NCBI RefSeq assembly: GCF_030687895.1
Contig: NZ_CP117452.1
Span: 248,001 to 312,000 of the forward strand
Source of the DNA: Pseudomonas sp. FP198
GTDB taxonomy: Bacteria > Pseudomonadota > Gammaproteobacteria > Pseudomonadales > Pseudomonadaceae
Length of the DNA stretch: 64,000 nucleotides
Direction of reading: 5' to 3'
In this document: positions 37,842 through 46,058 of the stretch, piece after piece
Layout: the number at the start of each line of letters is the position of its first letter
Numbering within the stretch: the stretch's first letter is position 1
Program-made: the position numbers and the translations under genes
The notes under the pieces: generated by a model
Seen by the model: only the letters and a program-made list of their open reading frames with translations
Told to the model about the DNA's origin: nothing
Databases searched by the model: none

Positions 37842-38999
37842 ATGCCTTTGCCGTCCATGAAAGATCAGTTCGCTGCCCTGATCGCCGCGCCTTCGGTCAG
37901 TTGTACCCAGCCCAAGCTGGACCAGTCCAACAGCGCCGTGATCGAGCTGCTGGCAGGCTGGCTGTCGGAACTCGGATTCTCCTGTGATATCCAGCAGGTC
38001 AGCCCCGGCAAGTTCAACCTTCTCGCCAGCTTCGGCACGGGGCCCGGCGGGCTGGTGCTGGCCGGGCACAGCGACACGGTGCCGTTCGATGGCGCGTTGT
38101 GGCAGACCGACCCGCTCAAGCTCACCGAGGTCGACGGGCGCTGGGTGGGCCTGGGCAGTTGTGACATGAAAGGTTTTTTCGCCCTGGCCATCGAAGCGGT
38201 GCGGCCGTTGCTGGACCAGCCGTTCAAGCAGCCGTTGCTGATCCTCGCCACCTGCGATGAAGAAAGCTCCATGGCGGGCGCCCGTGCCCTGGCCGAGGCC
38301 GGCCGGCCGCTCGGACGCGCGGTGGTGATAGGCGAACCGACGGGGCTGAAGCCGATCCGCATGCACAAGGGCGTGATGATGGAGCGTATCGACATCCTCG
38401 GGCGCAGCGGCCATTCCTCCGACCCGAGCCTGGGCCGCAGCGCGCTCGAAGCGATGCACGACGCCATGGGCGAGCTGCGTGGCCTGCGCCTGCAATGGCA
38501 GCGTGAGTTCCGCAATCCACAGTTCACCGTGCCGCAGCCGACCCTCAATTTCGGCTGCATTCATGGCGGCGACAATCCCAACCGGATCTGCGGCCAATGC
38601 TCCATGGAGTTCGACCTGCGCCCCCTGCCGGGCATGGATCCAGAGGTGCTGCGGGCGGCGATCCGGCAGAAGCTCGACCCCATCGCCGAACGCCACCAGG
38701 TGAAGATCGACTACGCACCGCTATTCCCCGAAGCGCCCCCGTTCGAGCAGGCCGAGGACGCCGAGCTGGTGCGGGTGGCCGAACGGCTCACCGGGCATCG
38801 TGCCGAAGCAGTGGCGTTCGGCACCGAAGCGCCTTATCTTCAGCGCCTCGGTTGCGAAACCCTGGTATTGGGGCCTGGCGATATCGCCTGCGCCCACCAG
38901 CCTGGCGAGTACCTTGAAATGTCACGTTTGCAGCCTACCGTGCAGCTGTTGCGACAGTTGATCGGTCATTACTGCCTGACACCGGCCAGCGCCGGTTAA
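37842..38999 (+). CDS. argE: Acetylornithine deacetylase
   Basis: M20-family zinc amidohydrolase of arginine synthesis, 385 residues from ATG 37842. Zinc and catalytic residues are visible in VLAGHSDTVPFDG, GLGSCDMKGFFAL and TCDEESSMAGA (catalytic Glu), and in the dimerisation-domain histidine GRSGHSSDPSLG. It lies immediately upstream of argA on the same strand, so two N-acetyl steps of the arginine route sit together. Pseudomonads also have ArgJ, which makes ArgE dispensable in principle. Confidence 0.93.
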   Translation: MPLPSMKDQFAALIAAPSVSCTQPKLDQSNSAVIELLAGWLSELGFSCDIQQVSPGKFNLLASFGTGPGGLVLAGHSDTVPFDGALWQTDPLKLTEVDGRWVGLGSCDMKGFFALAIEAVRPLLDQPFKQPLLILATCDEESSMAGARALAEAGRPLGRAVVIGEPTGLKPIRMHKGVMMERIDILGRSGHSSDPSLGRSALEAMHDAMGELRGLRLQWQREFRNPQFTVPQPTLNFGCIHGGDNPNRICGQCSMEFDLRPLPGMDPEVLRAAIRQKLDPIAERHQVKIDYAPLFPEAPPFEQAEDAELVRVAERLTGHRAEAVAFGTEAPYLQRLGCETLVLGPGDIACAHQPGEYLEMSRLQPTVQLLRQLIGHYCLTPASAG

Positions 39000-39024
39000 A
39001 TTGTCCGCTTGCGGACCCGTATTC

Positions 39025-39102
39025 ATGAGGAGAGCGCGCGTGTCGCCAAGCCTGTTCCGACGATAACCACCAGCCCGCTGTGCGTTCCGCTTCGTCTTTT
39101 TT
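39025..39102 (+). promoter_or_regulatory. Possible arginine-rich leader peptide and attenuator of argA
   Basis: A 13-codon frame at 39025-39066 reads MRRARVSPSLFRR, with five arginines. Within it, a GTG at 39040 with GAGGAG seven bases upstream gives MSPSLFRR, ending in two CGA codons before TAA. Downstream, TCGTC (39092-39096) can pair with GACGA (39059-39063), which overlaps the Arg codons, and is followed by a T run (39097-39102). This is the layout expected of a leader-peptide attenuator, but the stem is weak. Upstream, GTCCGC-TT-GCGGAC at 39003-39016 forms a separate palindrome after argE. Speculative. Confidence 0.35.
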
Positions 39103-39131
39103 AGGCTGTTATTTATTACAGGCCCAGGTTC

Positions 39132-40431
39132 ATGCCCGAATACGTCAATTGGCTTCGTCACGCTTCGCCCTATATCAACGCCCACCGCGATTGCACCTTC
39201 ATCGTCATGCTGCCTGGCGACGGGGTGGAGCACCCCAACTTCGGCAACATCGTCCATGACCTGGTATTGCTGCACAGCCTCGGCGTGCGGCTGGTGCTGG
39301 TGCACGGTTCGCGTCCGCAAATCGAGACCCGCCTCGCTGCCCGCGGCCTGACGCCGCACTACCACCATGGCATGCGTATCACCGATGCCGCGACGCTGGA
39401 GTGCGTGATCGACGCGGTCGGCCAGTTGCGCATTGCCATCGAGGCGCGCCTGTCGATGGACATGGCTTCTTCGCCGATGCAAGGCTCGCGGTTGCGCGTG
39501 GCCAGCGGCAACCTGGTTACCGCGCGGCCGATCGGCGTGCTCGAAGGCGTGGATTATCACCACACCGGGGAAGTGCGTCGGGTCGACCGCAAGGGCATCA
39601 ACCGGCTGTTGGATGAGCGCTCGATCGTTCTGCTGTCGCCGTTGGGCTATTCACCGACCGGGGAGATCTTCAACCTGGCGTGTGAAGACGTCGCGACCCG
39701 GGCGGCCATCGATCTGGCCGCCGACAAACTCCTGTTGTTCGGCGCCGAGCAGGGCCTGATCGGCGAGGATGGGCGGCTGGTTCGCGAGCTGCGTCCGCAA
39801 CAGGTCCCGGCTCATATGCAACGCCTGGGCAGCGATTACCAGGCCGAGCTGCTGGATGCGGCGGCGCAGGCCTGCCGGGGCGGCGTGGCGCGCAGCCACA
39901 TCGTCAGCTATGCCGAGGACGGTGCGCTGCTGGCCGAACTGTTCACCCGCGATGGCAGCGGCACGCTCGTGGCCCAGGAGCAATTCGAGGTGGTGCGCGA
40001 AGCCGCCATCGAGGATGTCGGCGGCTTGCTGGACCTGATCAGCCCCTTGGAGGAGCAGGGCATCCTGGTACGGCGTTCCCGCGAGGTGCTGGAGCGCGAG
40101 ATCGAGCAGTTCAGCGTAGTCGAGCGCGAAGGCATGATCATCGCCTGCGCGGCGCTGTACCAGATCGCCGATTCGGATGCCGGGGAACTCGCCTGCCTGG
40201 CCGTGAATCCGGAATACCGCCACGGTGGCCGGGGCGATGAGCTGCTGGAACGGATCGAAACCCGGGCCCGCGCCCAGGGACTCAAGACCCTGTTCGTGCT
40301 GACGACCCGGACCCGCCCACTGGTTCCGCGAGCGCGGCTTCGAGCCCAGCAGTGTCGACCGCCTGCCGGCGGCGCGGGCTTCGTTATACAACTATCAGCG
40401 CAATTCGAAGATCTTCGAAAAAACGCTGTAA
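39132..40431 (+). pseudogene. argA: N-acetylglutamate synthase with a one-base insertion near the 3' end
   Basis: First enzyme of arginine synthesis. The amino-acid-kinase-like N domain (PEYVNWLRHASPYINAHRDC, LVLVHGSRPQIETRL) and most of the GNAT domain (LACLAVNPEYRHGGRGDELL) read well. After TLFVLTTRT the frame is wrong: the bases at 40311-40315 read ACCCG where ACCG is expected. Dropping one C restores [20 protein letters not shown] and an end at 40431, giving exactly 432 residues, the usual length. As written, the last 38 codons are replaced by an unrelated 56-residue tail ending at 40484. It is either a real mutation or a sequencing error in a C run. Confidence 0.88.
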
Positions 40432-40849
40432 ACAACCCGCCTAGCCAATCACGCTGCCGCGACTTTCTTGATTTCAGACAATGAGCGACTAGTCTGGAAA
40501 GCCTCAAGATCGCGGCATGCGCACGCATTGGCATGTCGCGCGCTAGCCCCGACGAAACACCATTCAGGAATCCTTGGCGGCGCCGATAAGCCGATTCCGG
40601 GCTTGATGACGCTTTGATGGCAAGCATATGTCGAAACGAGCTGAAAACTGATGAAACAATTCTTTTTGGATTTATAAAGAATCCATTATTCTTCCGGCCG
40701 GTGTCGCGGGGTTAGACCATGGTCGTAGTCCGAAAGGGTTACGGTTGACTTGCCAGTCACGGTCTGGCGCTAATCGCGCATCCGCGGATTCCGGGCGTTC
40801 GAACCGGAACCAAAGACACACAAGAATTAGAAAACGAGAGGAGCGATAC
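40432..40849. promoter_or_regulatory. Upstream region of the OprD-family porin gene (about 418 bases, no gene)
   Basis: No supported coding sequence beyond the out-of-frame argA tail. It holds an AT-rich patch with the inverted repeat TGGATT-N7-AATCCA (40667-40685) and flanking AGAAT/ATTCT copies, which may be an operator or part of the promoter. Between this patch and the porin start lies an ordinary GC-rich leader of about 160 bases with GAGAGGAG before the start codon. Confidence 0.4.
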
Positions 40850-42184
40850 ATGAAGAAGTCCACCTTGGCCCTGGCTGTGGCCGTTGGGGTAATGGCGCAG
40901 CAGGCAGGCGCCGCCGGTTTCATCGAGGACAGCAAGGCGTCGGTCAGTTCTCGCACCATGTACTTTGACAACGACAACCGTGAAGGCGATGAAGATCAGC
41001 GCGAGGCGGCGACGGGCCTGAAGTTCGACTACAAGTCCGGCTTCACTCAAGGTGTCGTTGGTTTTGGTATCGACGCCCAGGCGATGGTTGGTCTTCACCT
41101 TGATGGTGGTAAAGGTCAGCGTCCAGACGCCAATAACTCCTTCTCGCCAAGTGACTCCGACGGGTCCGCGGAGCACAGCTGGAGCCGTGGGTCGGCCAAC
41201 GTGAAGGCGCTTTTCTCCAAAACCGAGGCCCACCTGGGTGGTGCTCTGCAGCCTAACCTGCCGATCCTGGTCGCCAACGATGGCCGTCTGCTGCCGCAAA
41301 CCTTCGAAGGTGGCACTATCACCTCCAAGGACCTGGACAACGTGACGTTCAACGCCGGCCAACTGGAGCGCGCCGTAGGCCGTGCCGGTACCAACAGCAC
41401 CGGCCTGGCCGTGAGCGGCGGTACCGAGGACAGCAACCAATTCCGTTATGCCGGTGCTGATTGGAAGGTCACCAAGGACCTGACCCTGCAGTACTACTAC
41501 GCCAACCTGCAGGATTACTACAAGCAGCACTTCCTGGGCGCGGTACATGTGTTCCCGATCACCGAAGGCCAGTCGTTCAAGACTGACCTGCGTTACTTCG
41601 ACAGCAGCTCGGATGGCCGCAACGGCGACGCAGGCTATCAGTTCGATAACAACGGTGGTTACGCCAAGAATCCGGGCGAGGTCGACAACAAGACCTGGAG
41701 CGCCATGTTCACCTATACCCTGGGTGGCAGTGCCTTCATGTTGGGTCACCAGCAAGTCGGTGATGACGGCGGTTTCGTCTACATGGGGCAGGGCAGCCTG
41801 CTCAATGACAGCGGTCGCAACGAAGGCGCCGGCGGTTCAAGCTTCTACCTGTTCACCGATAGCATGATCCATCAGTTCGTCCGTGCAGGTGAGAACACCA
41901 CGTTTGGTCAATACTCCTACGACTTCACTGGTCTCGGCGTTCCGGGCCTTAAGGCTGCAGTTGCTTACTTGCGTGGCGATGACATCAAGTCCCGTACCGC
42001 AGGTGGCAGCGATTCGTCCGAGTGGGAGCGTGACATGCGCTTGGATTACGTCGTCCAGCAAGGTGCTCTGAAAGGTTTCGGCACCACTCTGCGTCACGGC
42101 TCTTATCGTGGTACCGGTAGCGGTTCCGGCGCGGACCGGGATCAGACCCGCCTGATCTTCAACTACACTTACAACTTCCTGTAA
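40850..42184 (+). CDS. OprD-family outer membrane porin
   Basis: Substrate-specific 18-stranded beta-barrel of the outer membrane, 444 residues from ATG 40850, after GAGAGGAG. The signal peptide is MKKSTLALAVAVGVMAQQAG with cleavage near GA-AG. The mature start FIEDSKASVSSRTMYFDNDN and the C-terminal F/L-terminated strand (RLIFNYTYNFL) are typical. OprD-type channels take up basic amino acids, small acids or other nutrients; the substrate cannot be read here. It stands alone between argA and a toxin-antitoxin pair. Confidence 0.92.
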   Translation: MKKSTLALAVAVGVMAQQAGAAGFIEDSKASVSSRTMYFDNDNREGDEDQREAATGLKFDYKSGFTQGVVGFGIDAQAMVGLHLDGGKGQRPDANNSFSPSDSDGSAEHSWSRGSANVKALFSKTEAHLGGALQPNLPILVANDGRLLPQTFEGGTITSKDLDNVTFNAGQLERAVGRAGTNSTGLAVSGGTEDSNQFRYAGADWKVTKDLTLQYYYANLQDYYKQHFLGAVHVFPITEGQSFKTDLRYFDSSSDGRNGDAGYQFDNNGGYAKNPGEVDNKTWSAMFTYTLGGSAFMLGHQQVGDDGGFVYMGQGSLLNDSGRNEGAGGSSFYLFTDSMIHQFVRAGENTTFGQYSYDFTGLGVPGLKAAVAYLRGDDIKSRTAGGSDSSEWERDMRLDYVVQQGALKGFGTTLRHGSYRGTGSGSGADRDQTRLIFNYTYNFL

Positions 42185-42210
42185 GGCCTTCTTGTAAGAC
42201 GTAGTTGTGT

Positions 42211-42255
42211 AAAAAAGCCCCGCCCGGCAGCACGCCGAGCGGGGCTTTGCGTTTT
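42211..42255. terminator. Terminator of the porin gene, copy 1 of a repeated element
   Basis: GCCCCGC (42217-42223) and GCGGGGC (42239-42245) arms, with an A run before and a TTTGCGTTTTT tail after. It works in both directions and also ends the hepT message. It is almost identical to 43159-43203. Confidence 0.87.
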
Positions 42256-42280
42256 TGGCTCAGCGAGCCGGATAGAGCCT

Positions 42281-42709
42281 TTATCCCTTGGACTGCGTCG
42301 CGTCCTTGCGCAAGATGTACGCGCTGAACCCGAGGAAATCATCCAGATGCCCGGTAATGATTGCGATCATGATCGGCAGTTGCAGGGCTTGATAGTCATG
42401 CACGGCGATGTTCCTGAAGCCCACCATGTTCTTCAGATTTTTCACCAGGCCTTCCTCCAGCCAGCCACCTTGCAAAAGCAGCTCGAATGTATCGCGAGCA
42501 CTTTGCGGAACACCCAGCCGCTCGCGTCGAATCAAGTGCTGTCCCATGTCCAGTGCCGCTTCACACGCCCGCTGGATGTTCAGGACTGCCGAATCCTGGC
42601 GAGTGAAATCGGTGGCAAACGTAGCGGGATCTTTCTCGTATTCTTCCCGCACCCTGGCGACGCAACGCTCGATACTTGCTGCCTTGTTGATCAAAACATC
42701 ATCGGCCAT
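42281..42709 (-). CDS. hepT: HepT-type HEPN toxin (RNase)
   Basis: A 142-residue all-helical HEPN-domain protein from ATG 42709. The catalytic RX4-6H motif appears as RNIAVHDY with Arg99, His104 and Tyr106, the exact RX4HXY form in which the tyrosine is AMPylated by MntA to silence the toxin. Known HepT toxins cleave RNA. It overlaps the upstream antitoxin gene by 11 bases, so the antitoxin is translated first. An in-frame extension to 42760 is rejected. Confidence 0.9.
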   Translation of the reverse strand: MADDVLINKAASIERCVARVREEYEKDPATFATDFTRQDSAVLNIQRACEAALDMGQHLIRRERLGVPQSARDTFELLLQGGWLEEGLVKNLKNMVGFRNIAVHDYQALQLPIMIAIITGHLDDFLGFSAYILRKDATQSKG

Positions 42710-43094
42710 ACACGCTGCCTTCTTCCTGAATATCCTTGAGCAAGCCTGCCCGAGCCTCATCCAGAGCGGTTTTTTCGCTGAGAATGAAACATTCGTACAA
42801 ACCCGCCTGTACGTCCCTGGCCCAGAGCCGCTGACCTCGAGTCACGATCTGGTATTGCATGACGGTCGTTGCCGCGCGTAGATCGATCAGGTCCACGGGA
42901 CTGCCAGCGATATCCGCCAACTCTCCTGAGAGCTGCCACAGCGAAACAGGATCGACCTCGCCGGACAAGAGCACCGCCAGATCGACGTCGCTATCAGGTC
43001 CCGCGGTGCCCTGTGCATGACTGCCGAACAGGTAAACCGCCAGCAGCCCAGGGAGGTGGTGATGCAGATAAGACAACAAGGCTTGAGTGTTCAT
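42699..43094 (-). CDS. mntA: MntA-type minimal nucleotidyltransferase antitoxin
   Basis: A 131-residue protein with the MNT signature GSX10DXD (Gly24, Ser25, Asp36, Asp38) in FGSHAQGTAGPDSDVDLAVLL. The third acidic residue is probably in the DLIDLR strand. In the characterised MntA-HepT systems the enzyme adds AMP groups to the toxin tyrosine. It is the first gene of the pair, starting at 43094, 65 bases from a terminator-like repeat that would lie upstream of its promoter. Confidence 0.9.
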   Translation of the reverse strand: MNTQALLSYLHHHLPGLLAVYLFGSHAQGTAGPDSDVDLAVLLSGEVDPVSLWQLSGELADIAGSPVDLIDLRAATTVMQYQIVTRGQRLWARDVQAGLYECFILSEKTALDEARAGLLKDIQEEGSVYGR

Positions 43095-43429
43095 GCTGCC
43101 TATCCTAGCCGCTCATTCTGAAATCGCCTCAATAATTTGCGGAGTGCAAATGCAGAACAAAAAAAGCCCCGCCCGGCAGCACGCCGGGCGGGGCTTTTGC
43201 GTTCCGGGTCCGGCCCACCCCTGTAGCCTTCCCCGAACCTTCTCCTCTTTTCAGCAACTCGAGGCCTTCTCGAAACCTCGACAATGATCTTGGTCCGCTA
43301 TACGCCAAGGCGCCAGTGAACAGTTTTTTATATTCACTCAAGATCTAAACAAATGGGTATTCATTCTTTTTCAAGCAATGAAAAGCGGTGCACAGTTGGG
43401 CCCACAACTACTCAACCAGGAGCTGCACC
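43095..43429. promoter_or_regulatory. Region between mntA and lsfA (335 bases, no gene)
   Basis: It contains terminator copy 2 (43159-43203). Downstream is an AT-rich stretch, with TTTTTTATATTCACTC near 43323 and the T-rich GTATTCATTCTTTTTC near 43356, that probably holds the lsfA promoter and activator sites. The mntA promoter must lie in the 64 bases before its start. No further gene is supported. Confidence 0.45.
43159..43203. terminator. Terminator-like repeat, copy 2
   Basis: A run, then GCCCCGCCCGGCAGCACGCC, GGGCGGGGC and TTTTGCG. The first 27 bases after alignment (AAAAAAGCCCC onwards) are identical to copy 1 at 42211. It lies upstream of mntA, where a terminator has no obvious job. 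The two copies flank the toxin-antitoxin pair. Confidence 0.85.
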
Positions 43430-44068
43430 ATGAGCCTCAGACTCGGCGACATCGCCCCCGATTTCGAACAGGACTCCAGCGCCGGCAAGATTCGCTTCCA
43501 TGAATGGCTCGGCGATAGCTGGGGCGTGTTGTTCTCCCATCCAGCGGATTTCACCCCGGTGTGCACCACCGAGCTGGGCCTTACCGCCAAGCTCAAAGAC
43601 GAATTCGCCAAGCGCGGCGTCAAGGCCATTGCCCTTTCGGTAGACCCGGTGGACTCGCATCACAAGTGGATCGAGGACATCAACGAAACGCAGAATGCCG
43701 TGGTCAATTTTCCGATCCTGGCCGACGCCGACCGCAAGGTGTCCGACCTCTACGACTTGATCCACCCCAACGCCAGCGACACATTGACCGTGCGTTCCTT
43801 GTTCGTGATCGACCCGAACAAGAAGATCCGCCTGACCATCACCTACCCGGCGAGCACAGGGCGCAACTTCAATGAAATCCTGCGGGTAATCGACTCCTTG
43901 CAGCTGACCGACAACTACAAGGTCGCCACGCCGGCTAACTGGCAGGATGGCGATGAAGTGGTGATCGTGCCGTCGCTCAAGGATGAGGAAGAACTCAAGC
44001 AGCGCTTTCCCAAAGGCTATCGCGCCGTCAAACCATACCTGCGCCTGACGCCGCAGCCCAATCGCTGA
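43430..44068 (+). CDS. lsfA: 1-Cys peroxiredoxin LsfA (Prx6 type)
   Basis: Thiol peroxidase of 212 residues from ATG 43430, with CCAGGAG upstream. The peroxidatic cysteine is Cys45 in FTPVCTTELG, and the histidine and arginine of the active site are in SHPADFTPV and TVRSLFVID. There is no resolving cysteine, as expected for 1-Cys forms. In Pseudomonas, LsfA is a sulfate-starvation-induced protein, and it sits directly upstream of the sulfonate operon here. Confidence 0.95.
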   Translation: MSLRLGDIAPDFEQDSSAGKIRFHEWLGDSWGVLFSHPADFTPVCTTELGLTAKLKDEFAKRGVKAIALSVDPVDSHHKWIEDINETQNAVVNFPILADADRKVSDLYDLIHPNASDTLTVRSLFVIDPNKKIRLTITYPASTGRNFNEILRVIDSLQLTDNYKVATPANWQDGDEVVIVPSLKDEEELKQRFPKGYRAVKPYLRLTPQPNR

Positions 44069-44094
44069 GGCAAAAACAGAACCAGAACCTGAAC

Positions 44095-44185
44095 CTGTGG
44101 GAGCGAGCCTGCTCGCGAAGGCGGCGGACCAGCCAATATTGAGTTGACTGACACACCGCTATCGCGAGCAAGCTCGCTCCCACAG
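44095..44185. repeat. Inverted REP pair
   Basis: CTGTGGGAGCGAGCCTGCTC at 44095 with an inverted partner ending CTCGCTCCCACAG at 44185. Confidence 0.85.
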
Positions 44186-44210
44186 CTGATCTTCTGTGCA
44201 CCAAGGGTTT

Positions 44211-44232
44211 GGCCGTTTCGACGGCCTTTTTT
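44211..44232 (+). terminator. Terminator after lsfA
   Basis: GGCCGT-TTCG-ACGGCC stem-loop followed by six T, separated from the lsfA stop by the REP pair. Confidence 0.85.
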
Positions 44233-44384
44233 ATTGCCTCAAAGGAAAGCCAGCCATATATCTCTTAAATGCATAACCAAATGAATAAATATGATTTAAA
44301 GATATATCAATGCCCTGTTATGGTTTGCTCCATACAGCGAGATCGCCCACCGCGAATCGCACGTGAATTCAAGGAATGGTTGGC

Positions 44385-44978
44385 ATGTTGGTTGTCTCGC
44401 TCGGCGGCAGTCCCAGCCAGCGCTCCCGATCAGGAGTGCTGCTGGAGCGCTCGCAACGTTGGTTGCAGCAGCAAGGTGTGGAAGTGGTGAGCTATCAGGT
44501 GCGTGATTTTCCCGCCGAGGATCTGCTCCATGCCCGCTTCGATAGCCCCAAGGTCTTGGACCTGCTGGCCCAGATCGAAAACGCCGACGGCCTGGTGATC
44601 GCTACGCCTGTCTACAAGGCGTCTTTCTCCGGCGCGTTGAAAACGGTACTGGACCTACTGCCCGAACGCGCGCTGGCCCATAAGGTGGTGTTGCCCATGG
44701 CGACAGGCGGCAGCATCGCCCACATGCTGGCGGTGGACTACGCCCTGAAGCCGGTGTTGTCGGCGCTCAAGGCCCAGGAAATGCTGCATGGGATTTTCGC
44801 CGAGGATAACCAGATCGCTTACGGCGAAGGCAGCGCCCAGGCGCAATTGGCGCCGGCCCTGCAGCAGCGTCTGGATGAGGCGCTTGAACAGTTCTACAGC
44901 GCCATGGCCCGGCGGCCCAAGCCGCTGGATCCCAGCGTATTGAACGAACGTCTGTTGAGTGCTCGCTGGAGCATCTGA
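44385..44978 (+). CDS. ssuE: NAD(P)H-dependent FMN reductase SsuE
   Basis: Supplies reduced FMN to SsuD, 197 residues. ATG 44385 is chosen because AAGGAA lies eight bases upstream and the family starts [10 protein letters not shown]; the ATG at 44376 is too close to that site. The flavodoxin-like phosphate loop [11 protein letters not shown] and the [20 protein letters not shown] region are clear. First gene of ssuEADCBF. Confidence 0.94.
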   Translation: MLVVSLGGSPSQRSRSGVLLERSQRWLQQQGVEVVSYQVRDFPAEDLLHARFDSPKVLDLLAQIENADGLVIATPVYKASFSGALKTVLDLLPERALAHKVVLPMATGGSIAHMLAVDYALKPVLSALKAQEMLHGIFAEDNQIAYGEGSAQAQLAPALQQRLDEALEQFYSAMARRPKPLDPSVLNERLLSARWSI

Positions 44979-45068
44979 CTCGCTACATCCCTGATTCAAC
45001 TCCACCTTACTCAGCCGTCAACGGCCAAGCAGGTGCAGCCAAAACCCCACAGCGAAAGGAGAGGCGCC

Positions 45069-46034
45069 ATGCGCACTGTCATTTTGCGTCGCGGGCTGGT
45101 CGCTCTGTTTGCTGCGGCTGTGTCCTTCGGCGCCATCACCCAGGCTCAGGCCGAAACCTTGCGGATCGGCTATCAGAAGTACGGCACGCTGGTGCTGCTC
45201 AAGGCCAAGGGCACCTTGGAAAAACGCCTCGCCGCCCAAGGCGTCGACGTGCAATGGACCGAGTTCCCCGGCGGCCCGCAGCTGCTGGAAGGCCTGAACG
45301 TCGGCTCGATCGATTTTGGCGTGACTGGCGAAACCCCGCCGGTGTTTGCCCAGGCGGCAGGCGCGGATTTGCTTTATGTCGCCTACGAGCCACCGGCGCC
45401 GAACAGCGAGGCGATCCTGGTGCCCAAGGGCTCGCCGATCCAGACGGTGCAGGAGCTCAAAGGCAAGAAAGTCGCGCTGAACAAAGGCTCTAACGTCCAC
45501 TACCTGCTGGTACGCGCGCTGGAAGATGCCGGCCTCGAATATTCCGACATCCAGACGGTTTTCCTGCCGCCGGCGGATGCCCGTGCCGCGTTCGAGCGCG
45601 GCAGCGTGGATGCCTGGGTAATCTGGGACCCGTACCAGGCAGCCGCCGAACAACAGTTGCAGGCACGCACCCTGCGTGACGGCAAAGGCATCGTCGATAA
45701 CCACCAGTTCTACCTCGCCACCAAACCTTACGCGCAAAAAAATCCGCAAGTGATCACGACGCTGGTGGAAGAGGTGCGTGCGGTAGGGGAGTGGTCCAAG
45801 GCCAACCCTGAAGACGTGACCCGGCAGGTCTCGCCGCTGCTCGGCCTGCCGGCGGACATCACCCTGACGTCGGTGAAACGCCAAGGCTACGGGGCACTGT
45901 TCCTGACGCCGGAGGTGGTCGCGGCGCAGCAGAAGATCGCCGACAGCTTCTATCAGCTCAAATTGATTCCCAAGCCCTTGAGCATCAAGGACGTGATCTG
46001 GACGCCGCCGGCGGCCGTTGCGAACGCGCAGTAA
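45069..46034 (+). CDS. ssuA: Sulfonate ABC transporter, periplasmic binding protein SsuA
   Basis: A 321-residue receptor from ATG 45069, with GGAGAGG upstream. It has the signal peptide MRTVILRRGLVALFAAAVSF with cleavage after QAQA. The family start ETLRIGYQKYGTLVLLKAKG and VDVQWTEFPGGPQLLEGLNV match SsuA/TauA proteins. It brings alkanesulfonates to the SsuBC transporter. Confidence 0.94.
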   Translation: MRTVILRRGLVALFAAAVSFGAITQAQAETLRIGYQKYGTLVLLKAKGTLEKRLAAQGVDVQWTEFPGGPQLLEGLNVGSIDFGVTGETPPVFAQAAGADLLYVAYEPPAPNSEAILVPKGSPIQTVQELKGKKVALNKGSNVHYLLVRALEDAGLEYSDIQTVFLPPADARAAFERGSVDAWVIWDPYQAAAEQQLQARTLRDGKGIVDNHQFYLATKPYAQKNPQVITTLVEEVRAVGEWSKANPEDVTRQVSPLLGLPADITLTSVKRQGYGALFLTPEVVAAQQKIADSFYQLKLIPKPLSIKDVIWTPPAAVANAQ

Positions 46035-46058
46035 TTCGATCCCTTAGGAGACCACTCC

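Larger units (their letters stand above)
44069..44384. promoter_or_regulatory. Region between lsfA and ssuE (316 bases): REP pair, terminator, promoter
   Basis: In order: a REP pair, the lsfA terminator, then an AT-rich tract (ATATATCTCTTAAATGCATA at 44257 to about 44310) that looks like a CysB/Cbl-type activator and promoter region. No gene is supported; the 73-codon frame starting at 44269 lacks a ribosome-binding site and overlaps ssuE. Confidence 0.45.

Noticed and set aside
39132..40484. argA as a normal 450-residue gene
   Set aside because: The last 56 residues are unlike any ArgA, and the one-base shift explains them fully.
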